A stretch of 64,000 bases of DNA, taken from NCBI RefSeq assembly GCF_001434275.1, contig NZ_AZEZ01000004.1, positions 1 to 64,000 on the forward strand, written 5' to 3'. Of the stretch, positions 26,136-35,220 are shown piece after piece (the first letter of the stretch is position 1; each line of letters begins with the position of its first letter). This DNA is from Companilactobacillus mindensis DSM 14500. GTDB lineage: Bacteria > Bacillota > Bacilli > Lactobacillales > Lactobacillaceae. The notes beneath the pieces are model-generated. The model was not told where the DNA came from. It did not search any database and saw only the letters and a list, made by a program, of their open reading frames with translations. Position numbers and translations under genes: made by a program.

Positions 26136-29100
26136 TAAAATAGTTTGGACCGAAGATCAGAAACATGCCATTAACGATCGTGCACAGAATATTCTTGTTT
26201 CCGCTGCTGCCGGTTCGGGTAAAACTAAAATTTTAATCGAGCGGATCGTAAAGATGCTTACCGACGATAATGCTTTGAACATCGATAACTTTTTGATTGC
26301 CACTTTTACTGATGCCGCTGCGACTGAAATGAAGGAACGACTCTTAAAGAGAATTCGAGAAATGGTCAATGACAAAACCATCGATCCTGATATTCGTCAA
26401 CACATGCAACAACAGATCTATTTGATTCCTAGTGCAAATATCAGCACTTTCCACGCTTTTTGCTTGAGTGTGATCAAGAAGTTCTATTACGTGATCGACT
26501 TTGACCCTAATTTCCGCTTGCTCAGTGACGATACTGAACAGTCGATCATGAAAGAACAAGCTTATCAAAACGTGATCAATGACTACTATGCCAATGATTT
26601 TGAAGAATTTGCTCGTTTGAGCGATAATTTTACGGATGAAAAAGACGATACTGGTTTGTGGGATGTCATCGACAAAATTTATAACTTTGCGGTCACTAAT
26701 GACGAAACAGAAAAGTGGCTCGACGGTTTAGTTAAACCATACGAATTCAATCAGACATTTTCAGATTCAGATTTTTTCCAAAATTCACTCATGCCGGTAA
26801 TTAGAACGAAAGTCTCCGAATTACAGTTAGATATCCAACATGGAAAACAGCTCTGTGATGCCGATACACTTACTGAAAAATATTTGGACGATTCATTTAC
26901 TGATGCTACTAATTGGGTCAAAAAAATGATCACTGCTTTAGAGAGCAACAATTACGACACTATTAGAACGCAACTGAATGAATACAAGATTGCAGATAAA
27001 AAACGTTTCAAGTTACCTGAAGATTCTGATACAACCACTTTGGACCAAGCCGTAGTCATCAAAGGTGGCTTGAAGGGTTCTGTCGATGAATTGAAAGCCT
27101 TCTTCATTAAACCCGAAGCTGGCATTAACGACGTTTTAAAAGATGCCCAATTTTTGATTTCTAAATTGGTAAAAGTCGAGCGCAGCTACATGGCTGAATA
27201 CACGCGTTTGAAGATTAACAATCACGTAATTGACTTCAATGATTTGGAACATTTGACCGTCCAGATCCTTCAACAACAAGTCGACGGCCACAACGTTGCA
27301 GCTAATTTTTATCAACATAAGTTCCGTGAAATGATGGTCGATGAATACCAAGATGTCAACGCCATGCAGGAAAAAATCGTGCAGTTGCTAAAAATCGATC
27401 ATAATAATCTTTTCATGGTTGGTGATATCAAGCAGTCGATCTACGGCTTCCGTCAAGCGGCCCCTTATATTTTTACGGGTAAATATGACGAATTCCAAAA
27501 AGATACTAATGATGACAAATTGATTCAATTATCCAAGAATTTCCGTTCGTCGCTGGATGTCGTAAACTTTGTCAATGACGTCTTTAAAAAAATCTTTGAC
27601 AAACGGATCGGTGATATTGATTACGACGATTCATCTAAGTTAGTTCATGGCAAACCATACGCTGATGGCTTTGATCCCAAAACACTCGATACTGAAAATG
27701 AATTTAACATCATTACTTTAGATAAGAGTGATGACAATAAAAAAAATTCCAACAATGATGACGATGACCGTGACAAAGGCAAAGCTTTGATTGCGGCCAC
27801 TGCGCAAAGAATTCAGCAGTTGATGAGAAGTCATTATCAGGTTTACGATAATGACTTGGGCACTAATCGAGATATTCGGTACAGTGACATTGCCATTTTG
27901 AGTCGAACAAGTTCATACAATACTGATTTGATCTCGCTATTCACCAAAAATAATATTCCGGTCATGGTCAAACGGGCTGAAAATTATTTCCAAACATCCG
28001 AATTGATGGTCATGATCTCGATGCTAAATATCATCGACAATCCGTATCAAGATGTACCATTACTAGCCGTTTTACGTTCACCAATCGTTCATTTGAATGA
28101 AGAAGAATTGGCTCAGATTCGTCTGCTTGATAAAGATGAAGGGATTTACTACGAAAACTACTATGCAACTATTTTGAAGTACTTACAAAAGAGCGATGCT
28201 GATCCTGATATCAAAGACAAATTGGAAAACTTCTTAGTGAAGTTGAACAGTTACCGTGACTTTGCTAACCAGAACAGTTTGGCTCGTTTGATCTGGAAAA
28301 TCTATCAAGAGACTGGCTTTTTGGAATACTCGGCTGGGATGCCTGGTGGTAAACAAAGAGCAGCCAATTTACATGCACTCTACAAATATGCTGACTCATA
28401 CGAAAGCAACAACTCCAAAGGCTTGCATCAATTCCTGATCTTTATTCAAAAACTACGTAAGTCTAATAAAGATTTGACGCAGCCAAGTAGTATTGAAGCA
28501 ACCGATGATACGGTCAAAGTTATGACTATTCATGGCTCCAAAGGTTTGGAATTTCCTATCGTCATTTTGATGGATCTGAAAGGTAAGTTTAACAGCAAAG
28601 ACTACACTGCAGCTACACTCTTTGACTCAAAACTCGGTATCGGGATCAAAGTCTTAAATAACGAAAGTCGGCTAGTTTACTCAACCGCTCAACGACAAAT
28701 GATTTCCGACAAGCGTAAACTCGCTTCATTATCCGAAAATATGCGTTTGTTGTATGTTGCACTGACACGGGCTGAACAAAAATTGATTATGTTTGGATCA
28801 ACGACCGATCCCGAGAAAATTTTTGACAAGTGGGATACGATCGAAGTTGGCGACAATGGGGTTATCGACGAAGGTTCCCGAAGCAATACTAATAGTTTCC
28901 AAGATCTGATTGGTATGAGTACGATGTCTGAAAATGACCGTAAGCTTGAAAAAGATCAAACATATATCAACAAAAATTGCCACCTTAAAATGAAATTTAT
29001 TTCACCGGCTGACATCGAAGTTGAACCTATGGCTGACTCAAATTCAGCTGATTCTGAAACAGTCGAATTGAGCGGTTTATTTAAGGATTCGGTTAATAAG

Positions 29101-29841
29101 ATTCTCGATTTCAAGTACGACTATCAAAAATTAGTTGAAACAACTGCCTATCAGTCCGTTTCAGAAATCAAAGATATTTTTGCTGATCCAATTGCTGGTG
29201 AAATGGGAGATTATGAACCAGAAGCTAAACAAAATACTCGTTACAATCTCAACTCATTCGCGCGTCCACAATTTTTGACAACTACTAAGAAGATTACCAG
29301 CGCTGAAATTGGTAGTGCTACTCATTTAGTCTTACAAAAGATCAAGCTCGATAAAACGCCGCAACAAGAAGACTTTGACGAATTGATCCAAGATATGGTT
29401 AATAATAAACAAATGACATCCGAATTAGCCGACAAAATCAACACCGAAAATTTAGCTGGCCTCTATCAAGATAAATTGGGACAAATGATCGTGGATAATG
29501 CTGAGCATGTTTCAAGAGAATATCCTGTTTCAATTTTGATGCCGGTCCAAGACTTATTTAAAAATGACGATTTAACTGGGGAACTAAAGGATAAAGTTAC
29601 CGATAAAATATTAGTTCATGGTATTATTGATGGTGTGATTGAATTGCCAGAAGGAATTATTATTTTTGATTACAAGACTGATCATGTGACTGATCAAAAT
29701 AAATCAGAATTAATTGCTAAATATTCTGGACAACTCAATTTATATGCCAAGGCCATCAGCGCCATTAAGCATAAAAAAGTCTTACATGAATATCTTTATT
29801 TCTTGAAGATAACCGAAGCACAAGATCTTCTAGAAAAGTAA
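26125..29841 (+). CDS. rexA: ATP-dependent helicase/nuclease subunit A (RexA/AddA)
   Basis: RexA is the motor and second nuclease of the RexAB complex. The 1238 residues begin with the UvrD-type WTEDQKHAINDR Q-motif and Walker A AAAGSGKTKILIERI, then the MVDEYQDVN box (motif II), the GDIKQSIYGFR motif III region, VMTIHGSKGLEFPIVIL (motif V) and RLLYVALTRAEQKLIMFG (motif VI). The C-terminal nuclease shows GIIDGVIELPEGIIIFDYKTD. GGAG precedes the ATG inside the rexB end. Confidence 0.96.
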   Translation: MANNKIVWTEDQKHAINDRAQNILVSAAAGSGKTKILIERIVKMLTDDNALNIDNFLIATFTDAAATEMKERLLKRIREMVNDKTIDPDIRQHMQQQIYLIPSANISTFHAFCLSVIKKFYYVIDFDPNFRLLSDDTEQSIMKEQAYQNVINDYYANDFEEFARLSDNFTDEKDDTGLWDVIDKIYNFAVTNDETEKWLDGLVKPYEFNQTFSDSDFFQNSLMPVIRTKVSELQLDIQHGKQLCDADTLTEKYLDDSFTDATNWVKKMITALESNNYDTIRTQLNEYKIADKKRFKLPEDSDTTTLDQAVVIKGGLKGSVDELKAFFIKPEAGINDVLKDAQFLISKLVKVERSYMAEYTRLKINNHVIDFNDLEHLTVQILQQQVDGHNVAANFYQHKFREMMVDEYQDVNAMQEKIVQLLKIDHNNLFMVGDIKQSIYGFRQAAPYIFTGKYDEFQKDTNDDKLIQLSKNFRSSLDVVNFVNDVFKKIFDKRIGDIDYDDSSKLVHGKPYADGFDPKTLDTENEFNIITLDKSDDNKKNSNNDDDDRDKGKALIAATAQRIQQLMRSHYQVYDNDLGTNRDIRYSDIAILSRTSSYNTDLISLFTKNNIPVMVKRAENYFQTSELMVMISMLNIIDNPYQDVPLLAVLRSPIVHLNEEELAQIRLLDKDEGIYYENYYATILKYLQKSDADPDIKDKLENFLVKLNSYRDFANQNSLARLIWKIYQETGFLEYSAGMPGGKQRAANLHALYKYADSYESNNSKGLHQFLIFIQKLRKSNKDLTQPSSIEATDDTVKVMTIHGSKGLEFPIVILMDLKGKFNSKDYTAATLFDSKLGIGIKVLNNESRLVYSTAQRQMISDKRKLASLSENMRLLYVALTRAEQKLIMFGSTTDPEKIFDKWDTIEVGDNGVIDEGSRSNTNSFQDLIGMSTMSENDRKLEKDQTYINKNCHLKMKFISPADIEVEPMADSNSADSETVELSGLFKDSVNKILDFKYDYQKLVETTAYQSVSEIKDIFADPIAGEMGDYEPEAKQNTRYNLNSFARPQFLTTTKKITSAEIGSATHLVLQKIKLDKTPQQEDFDELIQDMVNNKQMTSELADKINTENLAGLYQDKLGQMIVDNAEHVSREYPVSILMPVQDLFKNDDLTGELKDKVTDKILVHGIIDGVIELPEGIIIFDYKTDHVTDQNKSELIAKYSGQLNLYAKAISAIKHKKVLHEYLYFLKITEAQDLLEK

Positions 29842-29860
29842 AAGATGAGAGGTGAATGAT

Positions 29861-32671
29861 TTGAAAAATTCTTACGCTGTTGTTGACTTAGAGACGACCA
29901 ATTCTAATTGGCACGACAATGGGCGTATAATTCAATTCGGCTGTGCCCTTATCGAAAACGGTGAAATTACACATATCTACGATCAAAAGATCAATCCAGA
30001 AGTACCGATTCCTAGCAGAATTACTGCTCTGACCGGTTTAAGTGATGAAGATGTAAAGGATTCACCAACCTTTGAAGAAGTTGCACCTGATATTTTTAAA
30101 CTATTAAAAAATCGAGTTTTTATCGCACATAACGTGAATTTCGATTTTACTTTCTTAAATCGAGAGCTTAAACGTATCGGTATGAACCAACTCAATGTCA
30201 AAGCTATCGATACTGTTGAATTATCGCAGATACTCTTTCCAACTATTAGCAGTTATAAACTGCAAGATCTAACGCATTATTTAAGCATCCAACACAAAAA
30301 TCCGCACAGTGCCAACAGTGACGCACACGTGACTGCCGAACTCTTCTTGATCATTCTCAAAAGGATTCAACAGCTGCCACTTGAAACGTTGCGGATGTTG
30401 ACTAAATTCGGTAAAAATACGCTTCGAGAAACCGATATGGTCTTTAAAATCATTTTGGATCAACGTGAAAAAAATTCTCGAACCGAAGTTTTACCAGCTT
30501 ATCTCTATGAGAGGGAGGGTCTGATCCTACGCAAAAAGGACTATCATGTCACTGAGCAGATCGATCATACGACTAAATATCCCCAATCAAGAGAAGCCAA
30601 AAAGAAATTGCTCGACGGCGTTTTGGATTATCGAGTCAATCAGTCAAAATTGATGGATAACATTTACAAAACTAGCCAGCACCGTGACAAAACCAAAAAA
30701 TGGAATCTGATTGAAGCTCCTACCGGAGCAGGGAAGACCTTGGGCTACTTGTTGCCATTGTCTTATTTGATCAACAATGATCAAAAATTAGTCATCGCCA
30801 CAACGACCAAAGTTCTTCAGCAACAAATCGTTGAACAATCGATTCCACTGTTGAATCAAGTGACCCACAACAATTACCACGCTGAGATCGTCAAAAGTAG
30901 CTACAACTTTATTGATTTAGACCGCTTTTACGAAGCTTTGGACAATTATCGCCTGCACAGTCACACCGCAATTCTCAAAATGAAAATTTTGGTTTGGCTG
31001 ACGATGACCACAACTGGGGATCTCAGTGAATTGCATTTGACTAACTACAATAGTCCACTCTTCAGTATCATCAGACACCGTGGGGAATCTAAAGAAAATA
31101 CGATTTTCAACAATGACGACTTCTGGCTTTATCAACAGAATCGTTATCTAGAGTCAAAAATATTAGTAACGAACCAATCTTTTTTGTCGCGTCATCTGGA
31201 CAGTCCTTTCTGGGGTGGCAATTCTTATTTGGTTATCGACGAGGCCAATCACTTTGCCGGTAGTCTAAGGGATGCTAGTTCACCTACGATCGACTTTTTA
31301 CAGCTGAATGAATACGTCAAGAAAATCAGCGATATCTTATATCAAAATCGAGTAACCTTGCGATATGCCTTTACCGAAGTGACGACGCAGCTTTGGAACT
31401 ATCAAGACTTGCAAAGTATGGAGACGCATTTTCAAGCAGTCGACGAATTGTTGGAACGTTTGGAATACAATATTTTCGGTAATTATGTTCGCAACAAGGT
31501 TCGTTTCAAAGACCGTGAGGAATTCATTTCGATCCTTGACAGTAGCAATGAGTTTGGCAAAGACAATACAGCTTTAGTCGAACTGCTATCAGACTTGATC
31601 GTTGAATTATCATTGATATCTAATCGGGTGGAAACGTTGTTCGATCAATATAATTTCCAAAAGAACTTTATTTCCGTCGAGTTATCAAAAGTTATTTCGA
31701 ATCTCACGATTGAGAATAGTAAATTACAAACCGTTCTAAGGAATCTTGACGAATTGTTGCAAGCTTTGCAGAGTTCTGATAATAAATTTGGGATCGAAAT
31801 TGACATGCGGGATTACTATAATCCTAAAACGCTCAAATTAAGCTGGCGTCAATACGATATTCAAAATCTAATTGAAGCTACCACTGATCGTTTCAGTCAA
31901 ATTTTTGCGATTGGTGCAGCAATCACGATCCAAAAAGATTTCTCACATTTTATTTTGGATACGCAGCTCAATCAAAATCAGATCAACCAAATGGTGATCT
32001 TACCAGATGCTAACAGTATTTCTAAAAATAGTAAGATCTATCTTCCAGCAGACTTGCCCGATATCCAACAGCTCAACAACGATGAATATTACGATATGGT
32101 AACTAACTATATCGTTGACGTCTTAGATAATCTTGATCATCAGACAATGATCTTGTTCAATTCTTTGAGTACTTTGAGTGAGGTTTATACTCGCTTGATG
32201 GGAACTGATGTCAAAGGTAAGTGGGAGATCTTAGCTCAAGGTGTTACCGGTTCAAACGAAAAGATCAAGAAACGTTTCGCTATCGGTCGCCGTTCTGTCT
32301 TGTTGGGTGCAAATTCCTTCTGGGAAGGGGTCGACTTTCCTAAAAAGACTTTGGAGATCCTTATCGTTACTCGAATTCCCTTTGAGTCGCCTGAACAACC
32401 GGACGTCAAAATTAAACAAGATATCTTAAAGAGTCAAGATATGAACGTCTTTAAAGTTGACTCTCTGCCAAATGCAATTTTACAGTTGCGCCAAGGCTTG
32501 GGCCGCTTGATTCGAACGCCGAATGATCGTGGGGTTATTCTATTGCTTGATAATCGAATTTTGACGAAGAGTTATGGTAAAACAATCTTGGATTCCTTAC
32601 CAAAAGGTTTGCCAGTTATCAATGAGGATATGGATTTAATTAAAAAAGATATAAACGAGTTTTTGAATTAG
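29861..32671 (+). CDS. dinG: DinG-family helicase with N-terminal DnaQ-like exonuclease
   Basis: This is the Gram-positive DinG architecture. Residues 1-160 are a DEDD exonuclease (VVDLETT, HNVNFDFTFLNREL, NSDAHVTAELF). An XPD-like helicase follows, with Walker A APTGAGKTLGYLLP, Walker B variant VIDEANHF in place of DEAH, and RQGLGRLIRTPNDRG near the end. No Fe-S cysteine set is present: only one Cys is visible in the whole chain. The start is taken as TTG 29861, eight bases after GAGAGG. It follows rexA by about 20 bases. Confidence 0.9.
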   Translation: MKNSYAVVDLETTNSNWHDNGRIIQFGCALIENGEITHIYDQKINPEVPIPSRITALTGLSDEDVKDSPTFEEVAPDIFKLLKNRVFIAHNVNFDFTFLNRELKRIGMNQLNVKAIDTVELSQILFPTISSYKLQDLTHYLSIQHKNPHSANSDAHVTAELFLIILKRIQQLPLETLRMLTKFGKNTLRETDMVFKIILDQREKNSRTEVLPAYLYEREGLILRKKDYHVTEQIDHTTKYPQSREAKKKLLDGVLDYRVNQSKLMDNIYKTSQHRDKTKKWNLIEAPTGAGKTLGYLLPLSYLINNDQKLVIATTTKVLQQQIVEQSIPLLNQVTHNNYHAEIVKSSYNFIDLDRFYEALDNYRLHSHTAILKMKILVWLTMTTTGDLSELHLTNYNSPLFSIIRHRGESKENTIFNNDDFWLYQQNRYLESKILVTNQSFLSRHLDSPFWGGNSYLVIDEANHFAGSLRDASSPTIDFLQLNEYVKKISDILYQNRVTLRYAFTEVTTQLWNYQDLQSMETHFQAVDELLERLEYNIFGNYVRNKVRFKDREEFISILDSSNEFGKDNTALVELLSDLIVELSLISNRVETLFDQYNFQKNFISVELSKVISNLTIENSKLQTVLRNLDELLQALQSSDNKFGIEIDMRDYYNPKTLKLSWRQYDIQNLIEATTDRFSQIFAIGAAITIQKDFSHFILDTQLNQNQINQMVILPDANSISKNSKIYLPADLPDIQQLNNDEYYDMVTNYIVDVLDNLDHQTMILFNSLSTLSEVYTRLMGTDVKGKWEILAQGVTGSNEKIKKRFAIGRRSVLLGANSFWEGVDFPKKTLEILIVTRIPFESPEQPDVKIKQDILKSQDMNVFKVDSLPNAILQLRQGLGRLIRTPNDRGVILLLDNRILTKSYGKTILDSLPKGLPVINEDMDLIKKDINEFLN

Positions 32672-32718
32672 ACAATTTATTGCTATACTATTTTTGTTAG
32701 TTAAAAAAAGGACGTATT

Positions 32719-33198
32719 ATGAATAGAAGCACAAAAATCTTATTGACCATATCTTTAATTGCATTGGCGATAGTTTCAGCGTTGACTTACGTGAACCTTT
32801 CCTCAGCTCCTAATGAGAGTGCCAAATCTCAAGCCAATAGTATTGCTAAAGAAAAAGCGGGTATTGTCCAACCGGATTACTTCGGTAACTACACTCGTCA
32901 AAAACAATACTATTCTGTTGGTGGGTTGACCAAAGGCGATAAGTATCGCTACATTATTATCGATGCTAAGAGTGGTAAAACCGAAATCTTTAATAAGAAC
33001 AATGCTCCAGTTCGTCAAACGGTTATCGATGGGGTAGCACAAAGATACAATGCCAAAAAGATCTTGCATATCAATCTAGGTATCTACAAAAAGAAGCCTA
33101 CTTGGGAAGTTGCTTTCCGAAACAAGAATGGCAGTATTGGCTACAACTTAGTTGACTTTAGAACTGGTAAGAGTGTTCAAATTATCAATAATATTTAA
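32719..33198 (+). CDS. YpmB-like membrane-anchored protein (DUF5590)
   Basis: A 159-residue protein with one N-terminal membrane helix (about 8-26) and an extracellular domain of PepSY-like shape (KEKAGIVQPDYFGNYTRQKQ, YRYIIIDAKSGKTEIFN, PTWEVAFRNKNGSIGYNLVD). It matches the small YpmB/DUF5590 family found between dinG and dnaD in Firmicutes. Function is unknown. GGACG precedes the ATG, and a hairpin terminator follows. Confidence 0.8.
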   Translation: MNRSTKILLTISLIALAIVSALTYVNLSSAPNESAKSQANSIAKEKAGIVQPDYFGNYTRQKQYYSVGGLTKGDKYRYIIIDAKSGKTEIFNKNNAPVRQTVIDGVAQRYNAKKILHINLGIYKKKPTWEVAFRNKNGSIGYNLVDFRTGKSVQIINNI

Positions 33199-33208
33199 AA
33201 TCTATCTT

Positions 33209-33244
33209 AAAAAAAGTCGAGTACAAATGTCTCGGGCTTTTTTT
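33209..33244 (+). terminator. Rho-independent terminator
   Basis: AAAAAAAGTCGAG (about 33210-33221) pairs with CTCGGGCTTTTTTT (33231-33244), allowing a G-U pair. Confidence 0.85.
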
Positions 33245-33263
33245 ATTCACTGGAGTAATTAAT

Positions 33264-33887
33264 ATGAACGATGAATTATTTAACAGCTTTATCGATAGTG
33301 GCAGTACGAATATTAATAACCTGGTCTTGAAAAACTTTCATCGCCTAGGCATGACGGAAAAAGATCTAGTTATTTATTTGGCCTTATCGATGTATGCGCA
33401 AAAGGGCAACACTTTCCCGATGGCCAAAGATCTAGCCAAAGACACTGGAATGAGTGAGTCCAATATTTATGCCATTATTCAAGGAATGATCAAATTAGGC
33501 ATCATCGAGTTAAAAACCGTTATTGACCATCACCAACAGCGTGATATTTATTCGTTGACGCCTATTTATCACCGCATCAAGAATCTCTTAGATCAAGAAC
33601 ACCAATCAAGCCGTCAAAATAAGTTGATGTCTGACACTGAAGAATTATTTAAAAAAATTGAAGTTGAATTTGGGCGGCCATTGTCACCGATCGAGCAAGA
33701 ACAAATTCACCAATGGATCGATGATGACCATTACAGTGTAGAATTGATCGATCTAGCTTTACGAGAATCAGTTTTGAATCAAGCTTATTCTTTAAAATAC
33801 ATGGATCGGATCCTAATCAGCTGGGAAAAGAGTAATATTAAGTCAGCGGAACAACTCCAAGAACGTCGAAAGAAGCTGGGATATTAA
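33264..33887 (+). CDS. dnaD: Primosomal protein DnaD
   Basis: DnaD helps load the replicative helicase at oriC and at restart sites. The 207 residues have an N-terminal winged helix (FHRLGMTEKDLVIYLALSMY to ESNIYAIIQGMIKLGI) and a C-terminal DnaD/DnaB2 domain with the YSLKYMDRILISWEKSNIKS signature. The gene order dinG-ypmB-dnaD-nth-(recU/pbp) is conserved in Firmicutes. Its stop overlaps the nth start. Confidence 0.93.
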   Translation: MNDELFNSFIDSGSTNINNLVLKNFHRLGMTEKDLVIYLALSMYAQKGNTFPMAKDLAKDTGMSESNIYAIIQGMIKLGIIELKTVIDHHQQRDIYSLTPIYHRIKNLLDQEHQSSRQNKLMSDTEELFKKIEVEFGRPLSPIEQEQIHQWIDDDHYSVELIDLALRESVLNQAYSLKYMDRILISWEKSNIKSAEQLQERRKKLGY

Positions 33888-34540
33888 TGTTAAAAGATGA
33901 ACAGATTGTCTGGGCAATTCACCAGATGGAAGAAGATATTGGGCCTGTTGGTCCTTCACTAGATTCAAGAACGCCATTTCAGTACTTAGTGTCAGTTATT
34001 TTGAGTGCTCAAGCGACTGATGTATCGGTCAATAAAGTGACGCCAGAATTATTTGCCAAGTATCCTGAGCCCAAAGATCTGATGAACGCCGATATTAACG
34101 ATGTTGAACAAATAATCAAGAGTGTTGGATTATTTCACAACAAAGCTAAAAACATCATCAAAACGGCCCAAATAGTTCACGAACAATTAAATGACGTCGT
34201 ACCTGAGGATCGTAAAGGAATCATGGCTTTGCCAGGTGCGGGCAGAAAGACAGCCAATGTTGTCTTGAGCGATGTGTTTGATCAACCAACTTTTGCAGTC
34301 GATACGCACGTGTCTGCCATTTCTAAGCGATTGCACTTTGTCGATCAAAAGGCCAATCCGTTACAAGTTGAAAAGAAGATCGTCAGCGTAATGAAACCTG
34401 AGGAATTGCATCGAGCCCATCATACGATGATTGAATATGGTCGCAAATATTCAATGAAATTGGCTCCTGAAAAGGAAACCAATCAATTGATCTTGGAATG
34501 CGATAAATTGAATCAAGCTAATGAAAAAGAGCAAAAATAG
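33887..34540 (+). CDS. nth: Endonuclease III homologue lacking the Fe-S cluster cysteines
   Basis: Nth removes oxidised pyrimidines and nicks the abasic site. The 217 residues retain the helix-hairpin-helix with catalytic Lys (MALPGAGRKTANVVL) and the catalytic Asp (VDTHVSAISKRL). In canonical Nth four cysteines with spacing C-x6-C-x2-C-x5-C bind a 4Fe-4S cluster at the C-terminus; here the matching positions are Ser189, Lys196, Asn199 and Cys205, so three of four are lost while the spacing is unchanged. The fold and catalytic residues suggest it is still an active glycosylase. Confidence 0.92.
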   Translation: MLKDEQIVWAIHQMEEDIGPVGPSLDSRTPFQYLVSVILSAQATDVSVNKVTPELFAKYPEPKDLMNADINDVEQIIKSVGLFHNKAKNIIKTAQIVHEQLNDVVPEDRKGIMALPGAGRKTANVVLSDVFDQPTFAVDTHVSAISKRLHFVDQKANPLQVEKKIVSVMKPEELHRAHHTMIEYGRKYSMKLAPEKETNQLILECDKLNQANEKEQK

Positions 34541-34558
34541 CGAAGGTGGCTGATTAAG

Positions 34559-35155
34559 ATGAACTTGACTGAGAAATTTGCATATATGAGTAGCGGTCAA
34601 CCGTACAATGACCTTGATCCACTGTTGATTGCAGAACGAAATAAGTCGACTGCCTTAACAAATAAAATAAACGTTGAAACTGATCCTGAAAAAAAGGCAG
34701 AGTTGATTCGAGAACTTTTTGGCAGTGCTGGTAAAGATCCCGATATTAATCCTAATTTCAGATGTGAATTCGGTCGCAACATTAACGTTGGTAATTATTT
34801 CTATGCAAACTACGACTGCGTGATTCTTGATGGTGCCAAAGTAACGATTGGTGATCGAGTATTGTTCGCTCCCAAAGTAGGTCTGTATACAAGCAATCAC
34901 TTAATTGATGCTAAAGAACGTGAATTGGGCGGTTGTGTAGCTAAACCAATTACAATCGGCAATCGATGTTGGTTAGGGGCCAACGTGTCGGCTTTGCCAG
35001 GCGTAACTATCGGTTCTGGAACGATCATCGGAGCAGGAAGCGTTGTGACTCGCAGTCTCCCTAGTAACGTGATTGCAGTCGGCAATCCTTGTAAAGTGCT
35101 TAGGAAAGTAACTCCAGCTGATAAGACTGGCTTTGTCGGTAAAGATTTTATTTAA
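34559..35155 (+). CDS. Maltose/galactoside O-acetyltransferase family protein
   Basis: A 198-residue left-handed beta-helix acetyltransferase. The N-terminal maltose-acetyltransferase helix region (EKFAYMSSGQPYNDLDPLL) is followed by hexapeptide repeats such as GNRCWLGANVSALPGVTIGS, with the catalytic His in LYTSNHLIDAKERE. It would transfer acetyl from acetyl-CoA to a sugar or related acceptor. A gap of 18 bases after nth suggests read-through; a strong terminator follows. Confidence 0.9.
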   Translation: MNLTEKFAYMSSGQPYNDLDPLLIAERNKSTALTNKINVETDPEKKAELIRELFGSAGKDPDINPNFRCEFGRNINVGNYFYANYDCVILDGAKVTIGDRVLFAPKVGLYTSNHLIDAKERELGGCVAKPITIGNRCWLGANVSALPGVTIGSGTIIGAGSVVTRSLPSNVIAVGNPCKVLRKVTPADKTGFVGKDFI

Positions 35156-35171
35156 TAAAATAATGCATAGA

Positions 35172-35206
35172 AAAAGGACTAATTCATCATTTGAATTAGT
35201 CCTTTT
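35172..35206. terminator. Bidirectional terminator
   Basis: AAAAGGACTAATTCA (35173-35187) pairs with TGAATTAGTCCTTTT (35192-35206), between the acetyltransferase gene and convergent pbp1A. Confidence 0.93.
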
Positions 35207-35220
35207 AAAATATTTAAAAT

